Shown here: positions 1 to 6,551 of the stretch, in pieces | Layout: the number at the start of each line of letters is the position of its first letter | Numbering within the stretch: position 1 is the first letter of the stretch | From: an uncultured Ruminococcus sp. | GTDB lineage: Bacteria; Bacillota; Clostridia; Oscillospirales; Ruminococcaceae | Reading direction: 5' to 3' | NCBI GenBank assembly: GCA_947175975.1 | Contig: CAMWOX010000038.1 | Coordinates: forward strand, 1 to 10,799 | Length of the DNA stretch: 10,799 nt | Translations under genes and position numbers: made by a program | Notes under the pieces: model-generated | Told to the model about the DNA's origin: nothing | Database searches by the model: none | The model's input: the letters and a program-made list of their open reading frames with translations, nothing else

Positions 1-31
1 CTCTTAACCACTGAGCCAACTCTCCAGCCCC
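1..31 (-). repeat. Mouse B2 SINE-like 5' end (probable host-derived chimeric edge)
   Basis: Read on the minus strand, these bases begin GGGGCTGGAGAG, then one base, then TGGCTCAGTGGTTAAGAG. As I recall the rodent B2 SINE consensus, this matches its 5' end at all but about one position, including the GGGGCT that lies outside any tRNA fold. The bases can also be read as the 5' half of a tRNA starting at position 25 (acceptor GGAGAGT, T8, D-stem GCTC/GAG). B2 is itself tRNA-derived, so the two readings compete. I favour B2 because of the matching GGGGCT prefix and because I see no minus-strand promoter to the right. Just inside the edge, CGGCTGC followed by seven T looks like the 3' half of a bacterial terminator whose other half is missing, as expected if the join lies near base 31. 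Confidence 0.55.
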
Positions 32-177
32 GGCTGCTTTTTTTGAAAAAAAATAAAATTTTCAGAATTTTTCAGGGTAATCATGATAATTTCTGAGAAA
101 TCAGTCAGTATTTCAGAATAATTTTATTCTTCTGCGGCATACTGGGAGTAATCAAAGATAATAAAGGGGTGTATCGC

Positions 178-513
178 ATGGAGAGCAAAAGATTACAGGT
201 CAGCTTGATTCTGGCAGCAATGACGATTTCTGCTGTTGTGATTCTGGGATCTGCGGGGAAATCACTGGAACAGCAGAAATCTTACGCAGTAGAGCAGGCA
301 TCTGCACTGGCGGAAAAAGAGCCAGTAGGATTTATCCTGAAAACTTATGAAGGGAAAATCGCATTATTCCGAGAAAACAGTGAAAAGCCGTATCAGATTC
401 TGGATATTGAAGTCTATCTTCTGCCGGATGCTGACCGGGAACTGCTCGAAGCAGGTATTCTTGCTGAAACAGAAGAAGAATTAAAAGCCATTTTGGAGGA
501 CTGGGAGGGTTAA
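178..513 (+). CDS. Small membrane-anchored protein with BofC C-terminal-like domain
   Basis: This encodes 111 residues. Residues 7-27 form a hydrophobic helix (VSLILAAMTISAVVILGSAG), so the protein is probably a single-pass anchor with the remainder outside the membrane. Residues ~49-110 (VGFILKTYEGKIALFR, then YQILDIEVYLLPDADRELLE and a final EEELKAILEDWEG) resemble the BofC C-terminal domain of many small clostridial proteins. In Bacillus, BofC lies between the forespore membranes and tempers SpoIVB signalling. Most short clostridial homologues have no tested role, and a sporulation function here is inferred. The ATG at 178 is chosen because AAAGGGG lies 8 bases upstream; the GTG at 169 would overlap that ribosome site. 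The gene converges on the YitT gene with 5 bases between stop codons and no hairpin between them. No convincing sigma-A promoter is visible in 32-177. Confidence 0.65.
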   Translation: MESKRLQVSLILAAMTISAVVILGSAGKSLEQQKSYAVEQASALAEKEPVGFILKTYEGKIALFRENSEKPYQILDIEVYLLPDADRELLEAGILAETEEELKAILEDWEG

Positions 514-518
514 TAGTT

Positions 519-1403
519 TCAGGCATGATTGGCGGAAAAGACATCTGCCACGTCACTGATCGTAATATAGGCTGTTTCATCAATTTCATGCACGATACTA
601 CGCATTTTTGTTACCTGGAATCTCGGGATCACAAAATAGACAATGCCCTTGTCTGTATTGGAGTAGCCGCCTTTCGCATTAATAACTGTCATGCCACTCC
701 CAAATTCCTGTGTCAGTGCTTCGCAAATGTCCCACGGGCAGGATGTAATAATCATTGCACCCTTAGCACGGTCGATACCGTCCACGATGAAATCCACTGT
801 TTTCAGGGCGGCGGCATATGTCACGATCGAATATAACGGCAGAATCCAGCTATGAATCATACAGCCGCAGATGATATATAAAATAATATTATAGATCATG
901 CAGAATGTGCCAACAGAAATACCAAGATTCTTGGAGAATATAACACCCAGCACTTCAATGCCATCCATTGCGCCACCAAATCGAAGCGCAATACCACTTC
1001 CTACACCGGAGATCACACCACCGAACAAAGCACATAATAATAAATCCGTCCCGGCAAGCGGTGATGCAAAACTCACATCAATCGGCAGAACATCCGTAAT
1101 CAGCCATGCGGAAATAGAATAGATCGCAACAGCATAGATTGCATAGCATGTAAATAGTTTTCCCTCACGTTTCAGACCATACAGAAATAATGGTGTATTC
1201 AACAGAAGCAGAAACAGCGATAAAGACATCCATTCCGGTGTCAGCTGTTCCAGGAGCATGGAAGTTCCGGAAATACCGCTGTCATAGAGTTTCACAGGAC
1301 TAAGAAATACTGTGATACCAAATGCATTGATCATTCCGGCAATTGTAAGCATAATGATGTTCCATAATCGGATCTGTTTGAGAAATTTAAATTTCTGTTT
1401 CAA
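519..1403 (-). CDS. YitT family membrane protein with C-terminal DUF2179
   Basis: This encodes 294 residues, the usual length for YitT/DUF161 proteins of Firmicutes. Hydrophobic segments lie near 13-35, 60-76, 84-103, 118-140, 165-182 and 186-205. The family hallmark G.GSGIALRFGGAMDGIEVLGV spans residues 133-153. A soluble C-terminal DUF2179-type domain starts near 215 (KGAMIITSCPWDICEAL) and contains TVINAKGGYSNTDKGIVYFVI. The family's biochemical role is not settled, although some members are linked to export or antibiotic tolerance. The start is TTG at 1403, placed 7 bases after GAGG; the ribosome site overlaps the stop codon of the upstream permease gene, so the two are probably translationally coupled. 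It is the last gene of the ABC operon. Its stop is 5 bases from the convergent BofC-like stop, and no terminator lies between them. Confidence 0.9.
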   Translation of the reverse strand: MKQKFKFLKQIRLWNIIMLTIAGMINAFGITVFLSPVKLYDSGISGTSMLLEQLTPEWMSLSLFLLLLNTPLFLYGLKREGKLFTCYAIYAVAIYSISAWLITDVLPIDVSFASPLAGTDLLLCALFGGVISGVGSGIALRFGGAMDGIEVLGVIFSKNLGISVGTFCMIYNIILYIICGCMIHSWILPLYSIVTYAAALKTVDFIVDGIDRAKGAMIITSCPWDICEALTQEFGSGMTVINAKGGYSNTDKGIVYFVIPRFQVTKMRSIVHEIDETAYITISDVADVFSANHA

Positions 1404-1412
1404 AAAATCACC

Positions 1413-2711
1413 TCATGTATTTTTATTCTTTCTGCCCAAACTGTGGACAAATAACAGGTCGGACTGGTATAATTTCAATGCACAGAAAATCACACCTGCA
1501 AGGAATATTGCCTGATATACCATTCCGGCGAGGAAAACGCTTGTTTGTCCGAACCGGAGACAACCTGTTGCAATGAATGTATGTGTGAATGGAATGCAAT
1601 ATAATAACATTCTGACAGGCAGTTCCATATTTCGGATGTCTGTCATCATGGATAGGATATAGGGAAACATTGTCAGAATCACAATGGGCAGGCTTGCTGT
1701 CTGCGAGCCTTTCACATCTTCTACCAGTCCGCCTAGGATTGTGGATGCTGTCAGTGCAATTCCGAGGGTTAATAGTAACTGAACGATGACACCGATCCAG
1801 CCGATTGGAGTCATTTGGAGTCCGAGTGCTTCTGTTGCCTGCTGTGTCGCCAGAATTTCTGAAAATGCCGAACCAATGTTCATATTCTCTGCTGTTCTAT
1901 CCACAGTAAATAGTAAAGAGGTGGCAAATCCAATTCCGTAGACAGCCGCATAGATCAGAGCAACAATCAGTGCTGAAAGCATCTTTGCACCAATGATCAT
2001 GGATCTGGGAACAGGAGAAGATAATAACGTTTCAAGTGTTTTGTCCGTTTTTTCTGAACCGATTGCCGTGATGATCGTCTGCGAAGTCAGGATAATCAGC
2101 ATGAACAGAATCAGCGGCATCAGCTGATCAAACATTGCCATGGAGCTGACCAGGGAAAAAGCATTTGCCTGGACAGTTTTTCCGTTTGCAACAGTATAGC
2201 TTGTGAGTGTCACAGGATTTTCCAGGAATGTCATACTTTCACCGAGCAGATTTCTGGATAATAATACTGCAATTGCATCCCGGACAAGTTCTGCACTGGA
2301 GTTATCCGCCTGCATCATTACCATTGTAGAAGTTGTTTCCAGGACTGTGATGGTATCCAGTTCACAGGATTCATGCTGGAAAAATAATTGATCCATGAGA
2401 CCTGCTGGCAGGACAACTGCTTCTTTCCAGTTCTGTTCTGCCAGGATTTTTTCATAAGCCGGATTTTCTGCATTTTCCGAAACAGTTTCTACTATATAGC
2501 CTTGTTTTTCGAGGTGTTCAGTAATCTGCTCTGTGAATGCTGTTTGATCTAGATCAATGATATGTACTTCACCGCTTGTCTCCATAGATTCCGATACTGT
2601 CGAAGTCATGACAAATCCAAGAAGGACGATCAGAATAAAACTCACAAGCAGTCCCAACAGCATCTGCTGATTCAATAATTCTGATAACTCTTTTTTAAGC
2701 AAATTCTTCAT
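1413..2711 (-). CDS. ABC-2 type transporter permease (NatB-like)
   Basis: This encodes a 432-residue inner-membrane permease of the ABC-2/NatB type. TM1 is at about 18-37. A large extracytoplasmic domain (~38-190) follows, and then a cluster of membrane helices near 195-218, 245-268, 305-330, 340-357, 366-384 and 392-412. The cytoplasmic segment after TM2, IGSEKTDKTLETLLSSPVPR (217-236), is the characteristic coupling motif contacting the ATPase, as in NatB and related efflux permeases. The substrate cannot be read from sequence; sodium, peptides or drugs are all handled by relatives. The start ATG overlaps the ATPase stop as ATGA (2708-2711), indicating a coupled operon. The YitT gene follows after 9 bases. 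Confidence 0.9.
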   Translation of the reverse strand: MKNLLKKELSELLNQQMLLGLLVSFILIVLLGFVMTSTVSESMETSGEVHIIDLDQTAFTEQITEHLEKQGYIVETVSENAENPAYEKILAEQNWKEAVVLPAGLMDQLFFQHESCELDTITVLETTSTMVMMQADNSSAELVRDAIAVLLSRNLLGESMTFLENPVTLTSYTVANGKTVQANAFSLVSSMAMFDQLMPLILFMLIILTSQTIITAIGSEKTDKTLETLLSSPVPRSMIIGAKMLSALIVALIYAAVYGIGFATSLLFTVDRTAENMNIGSAFSEILATQQATEALGLQMTPIGWIGVIVQLLLTLGIALTASTILGGLVEDVKGSQTASLPIVILTMFPYILSMMTDIRNMELPVRMLLYCIPFTHTFIATGCLRFGQTSVFLAGMVYQAIFLAGVIFCALKLYQSDLLFVHSLGRKNKNT

Positions 2712-3439
2712 GATGCTTTTACCGCCTTTTCAAATGCTTCTTCGAGTGTTTCAGCTCCATATTTTTCTAATAATTCCTGTGGTGTACCTTCTGCCAGAAA
2801 TTCGCCGTCTTTCATGATTGCCCCCCTGTCAGCGGTCGTGAATACTTCCTGCATATGATGAGAAGATAACAGAAATGCTGTGCCGTATTCCTCTGCACAT
2901 TTCCGGATTGTTCTGCGGATGTCCAGGGAATTTAATACATCCAGTCCGCTGGTCGGCTCATCCAGGATTGCTAATTTCGGTTTTGTCATGACCGTCCGGG
3001 CAAGCACTAATTTCCGGGTCATGCCTCTGCTATATGTATTGATTTTCTGGGATAATGCCTCTCCCAGACCGCAGATTTCTTCTCCAAGTGCAACACATTC
3101 TTTCTGTTCCTGTTCGGATCTGAAATACAATCCGGCTATAAATGCAAGATAATTCCTGCCGGTCATGGTTTTGTAAGCACCTGCCTCATCCGGCAGATAG
3201 CTGATACATGCCCGGACTTCTTCCGGATGCTTTGCAATGCTATGACCGGCAATCAAGGCATCGCCGCTGTCCGGTCTGAGTAATGTTGCCAGCATTCTTA
3301 AAATTGTTGTTTTGCCTGCTCCGTTCATTCCCATTAATCCGAAAATTTCACCCTCTTGGATCTGAAATGAAACATCCTTGACAGCATTTTTCCTGCCATA
3401 GGATTTGGAAAGATGCTGTACATCAAGTGCAGCTGTCAT
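2708..3439 (-). CDS. ABC transporter ATP-binding protein (NatA/CcmA-like)
   Basis: This encodes a 243-residue cytoplasmic ATPase that powers the permease encoded next. Visible motifs are Walker A GMNGAGKTT (37-45), a Q-loop region with ISYLPDE (79-85), a degenerate signature YSRGMTRK (136-143, in place of LSGGQ and usual for NatA-type proteins), Walker B LAILDE (156-161), D-loop SGLD (164-167) and an H-loop histidine in SSHHMQE (192-198). The start at 3439 (MTAALDVQHL) is chosen because AGGAGGTG sits 6 bases upstream; the GTG at 3448 lies inside that ribosome site. It is the first gene of the operon and is divergent from the metal-dependent regulator, which may control it. Codon 4-base overlap with the permease supports co-translation. 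Confidence 0.93.
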   Translation of the reverse strand: MTAALDVQHLSKSYGRKNAVKDVSFQIQEGEIFGLMGMNGAGKTTILRMLATLLRPDSGDALIAGHSIAKHPEEVRACISYLPDEAGAYKTMTGRNYLAFIAGLYFRSEQEQKECVALGEEICGLGEALSQKINTYSRGMTRKLVLARTVMTKPKLAILDEPTSGLDVLNSLDIRRTIRKCAEEYGTAFLLSSHHMQEVFTTADRGAIMKDGEFLAEGTPQELLEKYGAETLEEAFEKAVKAS

Positions 3440-3449
3440 GCAGAACACC

Positions 3450-3531
3450 TCCTGATAAAAAAATAAAAATAGAAAAAATCTGTTGATTTTTTTGCTGGAA
3501 TATGTTAAAATAATACTATCCTGATAAAAAA
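3450..3531. repeat. 13-base direct repeat in the divergent promoter region
   Basis: TCCTGATAAAAAA occurs at 3450-3462 and again at 3519-3531, 69 bases apart. The first copy overlaps the ribosome site of the ABC operon and the second lies at the expected transcription start of the regulator gene. The region between is A/T-rich. It may be a pair of protein-binding sites, or partly a by-product of a ribosome site plus A-tract. Confidence 0.35.
3483..3511 (+). promoter_or_regulatory. Sigma-A promoter of the DtxR-type regulator
   Basis: The -35 is TTGATT (3483-3488). After 17 bases comes the -10 TAAAAT (3506-3511), preceded by an extended TGT. Transcription would begin near 3518, giving a ~50-base leader before the ATG at 3570. 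Confidence 0.6.
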
Positions 3532-3537
3532 TGCAAT

Positions 3538-3554
3538 GCAGTGTATTCCACTGC
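3538..3554 (+). promoter_or_regulatory. Perfect inverted repeat in the regulator's leader
   Basis: GCAGTG-TATTC-CACTGC forms a 6-base perfect inverted repeat with a 5-base loop, just upstream of the AAAGGGTGA ribosome site. It could be an operator bound by the regulator itself or a small leader hairpin. It does not resemble the classic DtxR (TTAGGTTAG) or MntR boxes. Confidence 0.4.
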
Positions 3555-3569
3555 GGAAAGGGTGATAGT

Positions 3570-3956
3570 ATGTCATTACATGAATCCGGTGAGGATTATC
3601 TCGAAACGATTTATTTATTAAGCAAGAAAAAACCGTTTGTGCGTTCTGTCGATATTGCCAATGAGTTGAATTATACAAAGGCAAGTGTCAGCCGGGCAAT
3701 GAAACTACTCCGAGAGGCAAATTTAATTACAATGGCGGATGATGGGCAGATCCGGCTTACAAAGAACGGACTCCAGAAAGCGCAGGATGTTTACAGCAGA
3801 CATACCTTGATCACGGATTTCTTTGAACAGCAGCTCGGTGTCAATGCGGTGACTGCTGAGAAAGATGCCTGTAAGATTGAACATGTGATCAGTGAAGAGA
3901 CATTCCTGCGATTGAGAACTTACATGATGGAGAGAGGATACGAGCCAAGACTGTGA
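3570..3956 (+). CDS. DtxR/MntR-family metal-dependent transcriptional regulator
   Basis: This encodes 128 residues: an N-terminal winged helix-turn-helix (~5-65, with DIANELNYTKASVSRAMKLL at 28-47) followed by the helical metal-binding and dimerisation domain. There is no C-terminal SH3-like domain, as in MntR and the short clostridial members. By alignment to known metal ligands I see D9, E12, H78, C101, E104 and H105. C-x-x-E-H (101-105, in DACKIEHVIS) matches the iron-responsive DtxR/IdeR pattern, whereas D9/E12 are MntR-like, so the preferred metal (Fe2+ or Mn2+) is uncertain. The start is ATG at 3570, 7 bases after AAGGG. The stop overlaps the start of the PPTase gene. Likely targets are its own operon and the divergent ABC operon, inferred only from position. 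Confidence 0.88.
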   Translation: MSLHESGEDYLETIYLLSKKKPFVRSVDIANELNYTKASVSRAMKLLREANLITMADDGQIRLTKNGLQKAQDVYSRHTLITDFFEQQLGVNAVTAEKDACKIEHVISEETFLRLRTYMMERGYEPRL

Positions 3957-4555
3957 AAATGCAGAAAATTCCGATTCCGGAGCAGTTTGGTTTTCTGACA
4001 ATCTGTAAAACCGGATCATCCCACCAGGAACAGCACGAAGTGGCACATGCATTATTAATGGAAAGTGTCCGCTATGCGATCCAATCCGGCAGAATTTCCG
4101 GAGATTTTTCGCCAGAAACGTTGCAGCTCCAATACCATACTTATCACAAGCCCTATTTTGCAGAGCATCCGGAACTGCATTTCAATCTGAGTCACTGTGA
4201 TGGTCTGGCAGTCTGTTTGTTATCTTCTCTGGAATGCGGTGTTGATGCAGAAAGCAGGCGGCAGGTGCGTCCGGGCATTCTGCGGAAAATTTTTACATCC
4301 GAAGAACAGCAGCTGGTTTTGGGATCTTCTGATCCGGATCTGGAATTTACGAAAATCTGGACACTGAAAGAATCCTATGTAAAAGCCATTGGCAGGGGGC
4401 TTGCGTACCCTCTGCGTGAAATTGCTTTTTCAAAGATTGGTGCAGAGATTGTTTCCAATCAGGAACATGCGGAATTTTATCAGACAGTACTTACGGATTC
4501 TGAGCATGTGATCAGTTTGTGCATTCTGGATGAAGCATTTATGGCTTATTATTAG
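3953..4555 (+). CDS. Sfp-type 4'-phosphopantetheinyl transferase
   Basis: This encodes a 200-residue cytoplasmic enzyme that moves the phosphopantetheine arm from coenzyme A onto carrier-protein serines. Family motifs run in order: KPYF (66-69), FNLSHCDG (77-84), GVDAE (96-100, with D98 and E100 as Mg2+ ligands) and FTKIWTLKESYVKAIGRGL (132-150, with W136, K139, E140 and K144). It is slightly shorter than the ~225 residues of Sfp. The start could be GTG at 3953, overlapping the regulator's stop as GTGA, or the ATG at 3959. No close ribosome site is present, so translational coupling is likely. No carrier protein, NRPS or PKS gene lies in this window, so its substrate is unknown. Pairing with a metal-responsive regulator might suggest siderophore-type metabolism, but that is inference. 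Confidence 0.9.
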   Translation: MKMQKIPIPEQFGFLTICKTGSSHQEQHEVAHALLMESVRYAIQSGRISGDFSPETLQLQYHTYHKPYFAEHPELHFNLSHCDGLAVCLLSSLECGVDAESRRQVRPGILRKIFTSEEQQLVLGSSDPDLEFTKIWTLKESYVKAIGRGLAYPLREIAFSKIGAEIVSNQEHAEFYQTVLTDSEHVISLCILDEAFMAYY

Positions 4556-4603
4556 TTTACCGGAAAATAAGCAGATTGTCAATGAAAATCAGATGAAAAT
4601 TAT

Positions 4604-4635
4604 AATTTCCCCTATGTGAACAGGGGAAATTTTTT
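4604..4635 (+). terminator. Rho-independent terminator after the PPTase gene
   Basis: AATTTCCCCT (4604-4613) pairs perfectly with AGGGGAAATT (4622-4631) around an 8-base loop, and a run of six T covers 4630-4635. It ends the regulator-PPTase transcript. The minus strand also gives an A/T-rich tail, so it may also serve the convergent phosphatase gene, whose stop codon lies at 4634-4636. Confidence 0.88.
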
Positions 4636-5167
4636 AATACTTGTAGATTTTGATTTCGCAGTTGCCCATGAAAAAATGCATAAAGCGATCCCTGGTCATA
4701 TCGTGAAAATAACTGTCGATCACACGGCAGACACCCCCGTGGCAGACCAGAAGCGTATTTTTTTCACAACATTTCAATTCTTCCAGGAGATCATAACAAC
4801 GATAGACTAGATCAAATACAGATTCGCCGCCATCCGGCATCCGGCATCCAAATTCTTCTTTGGATTCTGAGAATCCTGGTGTCAAACGGTTTTTTCCCTC
4901 AAAACTGCCGTAATCCCACTCACGCAGTCTGGAATCTGTTTCTACAGGAATGTTAAGTAATTGGGAGACAGCCTGTGCTGTTTTTCTTGCCCTAATCATA
5001 GGAGATGCAATAATTCGTCCAATATCGCCATAAGAATACGCTTTTTTTGCCATTTCTTCCGCTTGTCGTAGACCTTCCGGCGTGAGATCTACATCTGTAA
5101 TACCACTGATTTTGTCTTCTGCATTAAATTCCGTCATGCCGTGACGGGTGACATATAATTTTTCCAT
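4634..5167 (-). CDS. Histidine phosphatase superfamily protein (phosphoglycerate mutase-like)
   Basis: This encodes 177 residues with the complete fold signature. The phosphoacceptor RHG lies at 8-10 (TRHGMTEFN; H9 is phosphorylated). The substrate-shaping SGITDVDLTPEG follows at 21-32, SPMIRARKTAQ at 55-65 holds a catalytic arginine, REWDYGSFEG at 82-91 holds the acid residue, and the second histidine is in CHGG (142-145). Its size and motifs fit the small GpmB/CobC/PhoE group that dephosphorylates sugar phosphates, nucleotides or cobalamin precursors; the substrate cannot be told from sequence. The ATG at 5167 has only a weak AGAG ribosome site. It lies 53 bases after the lipoprotein gene with no evident terminator between, so it may share that gene's strong promoter. 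Confidence 0.88.
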   Translation of the reverse strand: MEKLYVTRHGMTEFNAEDKISGITDVDLTPEGLRQAEEMAKKAYSYGDIGRIIASPMIRARKTAQAVSQLLNIPVETDSRLREWDYGSFEGKNRLTPGFSESKEEFGCRMPDGGESVFDLVYRCYDLLEELKCCEKNTLLVCHGGVCRVIDSYFHDMTRDRFMHFFMGNCEIKIYKY

Positions 5168-5220
5168 ATAAATTCTCTGCTATTTAAAATAAGCAGTTTT
5201 TCCTTTCTTGTTTTAATTTA

Positions 5221-5838
5221 TTATTCTCTTTCTAAAGCGGAACATGACAGAACAATCTCGTTCACACCGTTTTCATAGCTATCTGGTTCTGTGTCAGCCC
5301 ATAGATTCGTGCCGACAATAAACCAGATCGTATCTGTTTCACTGTACCATGAATTTTCTTTGATTACACCATATTCCGCATATTCCGAAGAAGAATCACT
5401 TTCGCCGTAACAGTCATGTAACTGTGAATATATACTATCATAGGCTTCTAAAAGTTCTTGTTCAGAATATGGATAACTTAAATTATCATATTCTCCTGTT
5501 CCACCAATATGACAGCCATAGCAAACGAGTGTTTCATCGTCTTGAAATTCTAAAAATAACTGTGCTGTCATGTCAATGTCAATATCAAAAACAGTGATGT
5601 TGTCCAGATAATAGCCATATTCAACTGTGTTTTTATAGCCATAAGTTCTATTATCTTCACTATAAGCGTAATCAGCTCCCATTGCTTCTGCTATTGCTAA
5701 TACTTCGTCTTTTGTCATGCCAATAGAAATACCTGAAATCATTTCTTTTACATCAGTATCTTCCATATTGCAACCTGATAGTAAATTAGTTATCATGAAA
5801 AGACTTGTGAATGCAAACAATTTTTTATTCACTTTCAT
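5221..5838 (-). CDS. Predicted lipoprotein of unknown function
   Basis: This encodes 205 residues. The lysine-containing N-terminus, a hydrophobic stretch (7-20) and the lipobox LSGC (20-23) mark a lipoprotein anchored at C23 on the outer face of the membrane. The mature part is very acidic and tyrosine-rich. ISGISIGMTKDEVLAIAEAMG (34-54) resembles the G-M-T-x-x-E-V helix found in BamE/SmpA-like and related secreted clostridial domains, which is weak structural evidence only. Four further cysteines (106, 109, 143, 199) could form disulfides. AAAGG precedes the ATG by about 10 bases. A perfect consensus promoter upstream predicts strong vegetative expression. I do not recognise a specific family. 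Confidence 0.75.
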   Translation of the reverse strand: MKVNKKLFAFTSLFMITNLLSGCNMEDTDVKEMISGISIGMTKDEVLAIAEAMGADYAYSEDNRTYGYKNTVEYGYYLDNITVFDIDIDMTAQLFLEFQDDETLVCYGCHIGGTGEYDNLSYPYSEQELLEAYDSIYSQLHDCYGESDSSSEYAEYGVIKENSWYSETDTIWFIVGTNLWADTEPDSYENGVNEIVLSCSALERE

Positions 5839-5883
5839 AAAATATTGCCTTTCTTCTCACTGATATTTTGCATAAGCATATAT

Positions 5884-5912
5884 ATTATACCACATACAAA
5901 CACATCTGTCAA
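5884..5912 (-). promoter_or_regulatory. Perfect consensus sigma-A promoter for the lipoprotein gene
   Basis: On the minus strand TTGACA (5912-5907) is followed by exactly 17 bases and TATAAT (5889-5884), with an extended TGG before the -10. Transcription should begin near 5877, about 40 bases upstream of the ATG at 5838. Confidence 0.85.
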
Positions 5913-5922
5913 TATTTTATGT

Positions 5923-5941
5923 AAGCCGGATGATCCGGCTT
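5923..5941 (-). terminator. GC-rich hairpin directly after spoVAC
   Basis: AAGCCGGA (5923-5930) and TCCGGCTT (5934-5941) form an 8-base perfect stem with a 3-base loop, beginning next to the spoVAC stop codon. The stem is strong, but the minus-strand tail (ACATAAAATATT) is not a clean T-run, so termination may be inefficient or the hairpin may protect the 3' end. On the plus strand only four T follow. Confidence 0.55.
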
Positions 5942-6394
5942 TTAGGATTGAAAAACAAACTTGAAAATAAAATAGATGATTCCATAAATGACAGATGCTG
6001 TACAGCCGTATAGAATCACAGGACCTGCGATTGTGAAAATTTTTGCGCCAATGCCGAGTACATAACCCTCTGTTTTGGCTTCAATCGCAGAAGAACTAAT
6101 AGCATTTGCAAAACCTGTAATAGGTACAAGTGTTCCTGCACCGCCATGTCTTGCCATCCGTTCGTATAAGCCGAATCCTGTAAGAACTGCACTGCACAGC
6201 ACAAGTGTAATGGAAGTCCAGGCGGAAGCAATTTCCTGCGTAAAACCCAGATTTAAAAATCCATTCAGAAGTAATTGTCCGATGGTACAGATACAGCCGC
6301 CGATCAGAAATGCCTTCAGTGTATTGACTTTGACATTGGAGCGTGGAAGTACCTGTTTTTGCATATCCTGATATAATTCTGGTGTGACCTGCAT
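5942..6394 (-). CDS. spoVAC: Stage V sporulation protein AC
   Basis: This encodes 150 residues with about four membrane helices (25-48, 57-77, 109-129, 132-149). The family core GGAGTLVPITGFANAISSSA (84-103), followed by KTEGYVLGIGAKIFTIAGPVI (107-127), closely parallels Bacillus SpoVAC (GAGS.VPVTGFAN and KSEGLVLG). SpoVAC sits in the spore inner membrane and acts in dipicolinic-acid movement as a mechanosensitive channel. The start is set at 6394 because AAGGAG is 7 bases upstream; the ATG at 6400 is almost on top of that site. The usual partners spoVAD and spoVAE are not adjacent: the gene stands alone with its own hairpin terminator. A sigma-G-like promoter is possible upstream. Confidence 0.9.
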   Translation of the reverse strand: MQVTPELYQDMQKQVLPRSNVKVNTLKAFLIGGCICTIGQLLLNGFLNLGFTQEIASAWTSITLVLCSAVLTGFGLYERMARHGGAGTLVPITGFANAISSSAIEAKTEGYVLGIGAKIFTIAGPVILYGCTASVIYGIIYFIFKFVFQS

Positions 6395-6441
6395 AAACAT
6401 TCTCCTTTTTGATTCTGATTTTTGGTAGAATCATTCAGGAT

Positions 6442-6470
6442 TAGAATACCCGGATTTTTCAGAAAAATTC
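6442..6470 (-). promoter_or_regulatory. Possible sigma-G/F-type promoter of spoVAC
   Basis: On the minus strand GAATT (6470-6466) is separated by 17 bases from TATTCTA (6448-6442). This approximates the forespore consensus G(A/C)ATR-N17/18-CATWHTA, with one mismatch in each box. It lies back to back with the response-regulator promoter. No good sigma-A promoter is seen for spoVAC, which is consistent with sporulation control. Confidence 0.35.
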
Positions 6471-6499
6471 TTGCTATTTTGAAAAAATTATGGTATGAT
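6471..6499 (+). promoter_or_regulatory. Sigma-A promoter of the two-component operon
   Basis: TTGCTA (6471-6476), a 17-base spacer and TATGAT (6494-6499) with an extended TGG form a good vegetative promoter. The leader of about 45 bases contains a CCTCTCTCTC tract and ends in GGAG, 8 bases before the ATG at 6552. Confidence 0.75.
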
Positions 6500-6551
6500 G
6501 ATAGTAGCGTCCTCTCTCTCAAAAAAATGATAAGAAATTGGAGTTGAAATT

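Noticed and set aside
1..25. 5' half of a tRNA gene on the minus strand
   Set aside because: The fold is plausible (acceptor GGAGAGT, T8, D-arm), but the upstream GGGGCT also matches the B2 SINE and no minus-strand promoter is visible; kept only as the alternative.
115..130. AGAATA/TATTCT inverted repeat upstream of the BofC-like gene
   Set aside because: It is short and A/T-only; a chance palindrome in an A/T-rich spacer is likely.
5178..5202. CTGCT/AGCAG inverted repeat followed by five T (plus strand)
   Set aside because: It is only a 5-base stem with a 10-base A/T loop, and no plus-strand gene ends there, so it is not a credible terminator.
6096..6522. Alternative minus-strand frames overlapping spoVAC
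   Set aside because: They are out of frame with the clearly conserved SpoVAC sequence and carry no ribosome site or known motifs.
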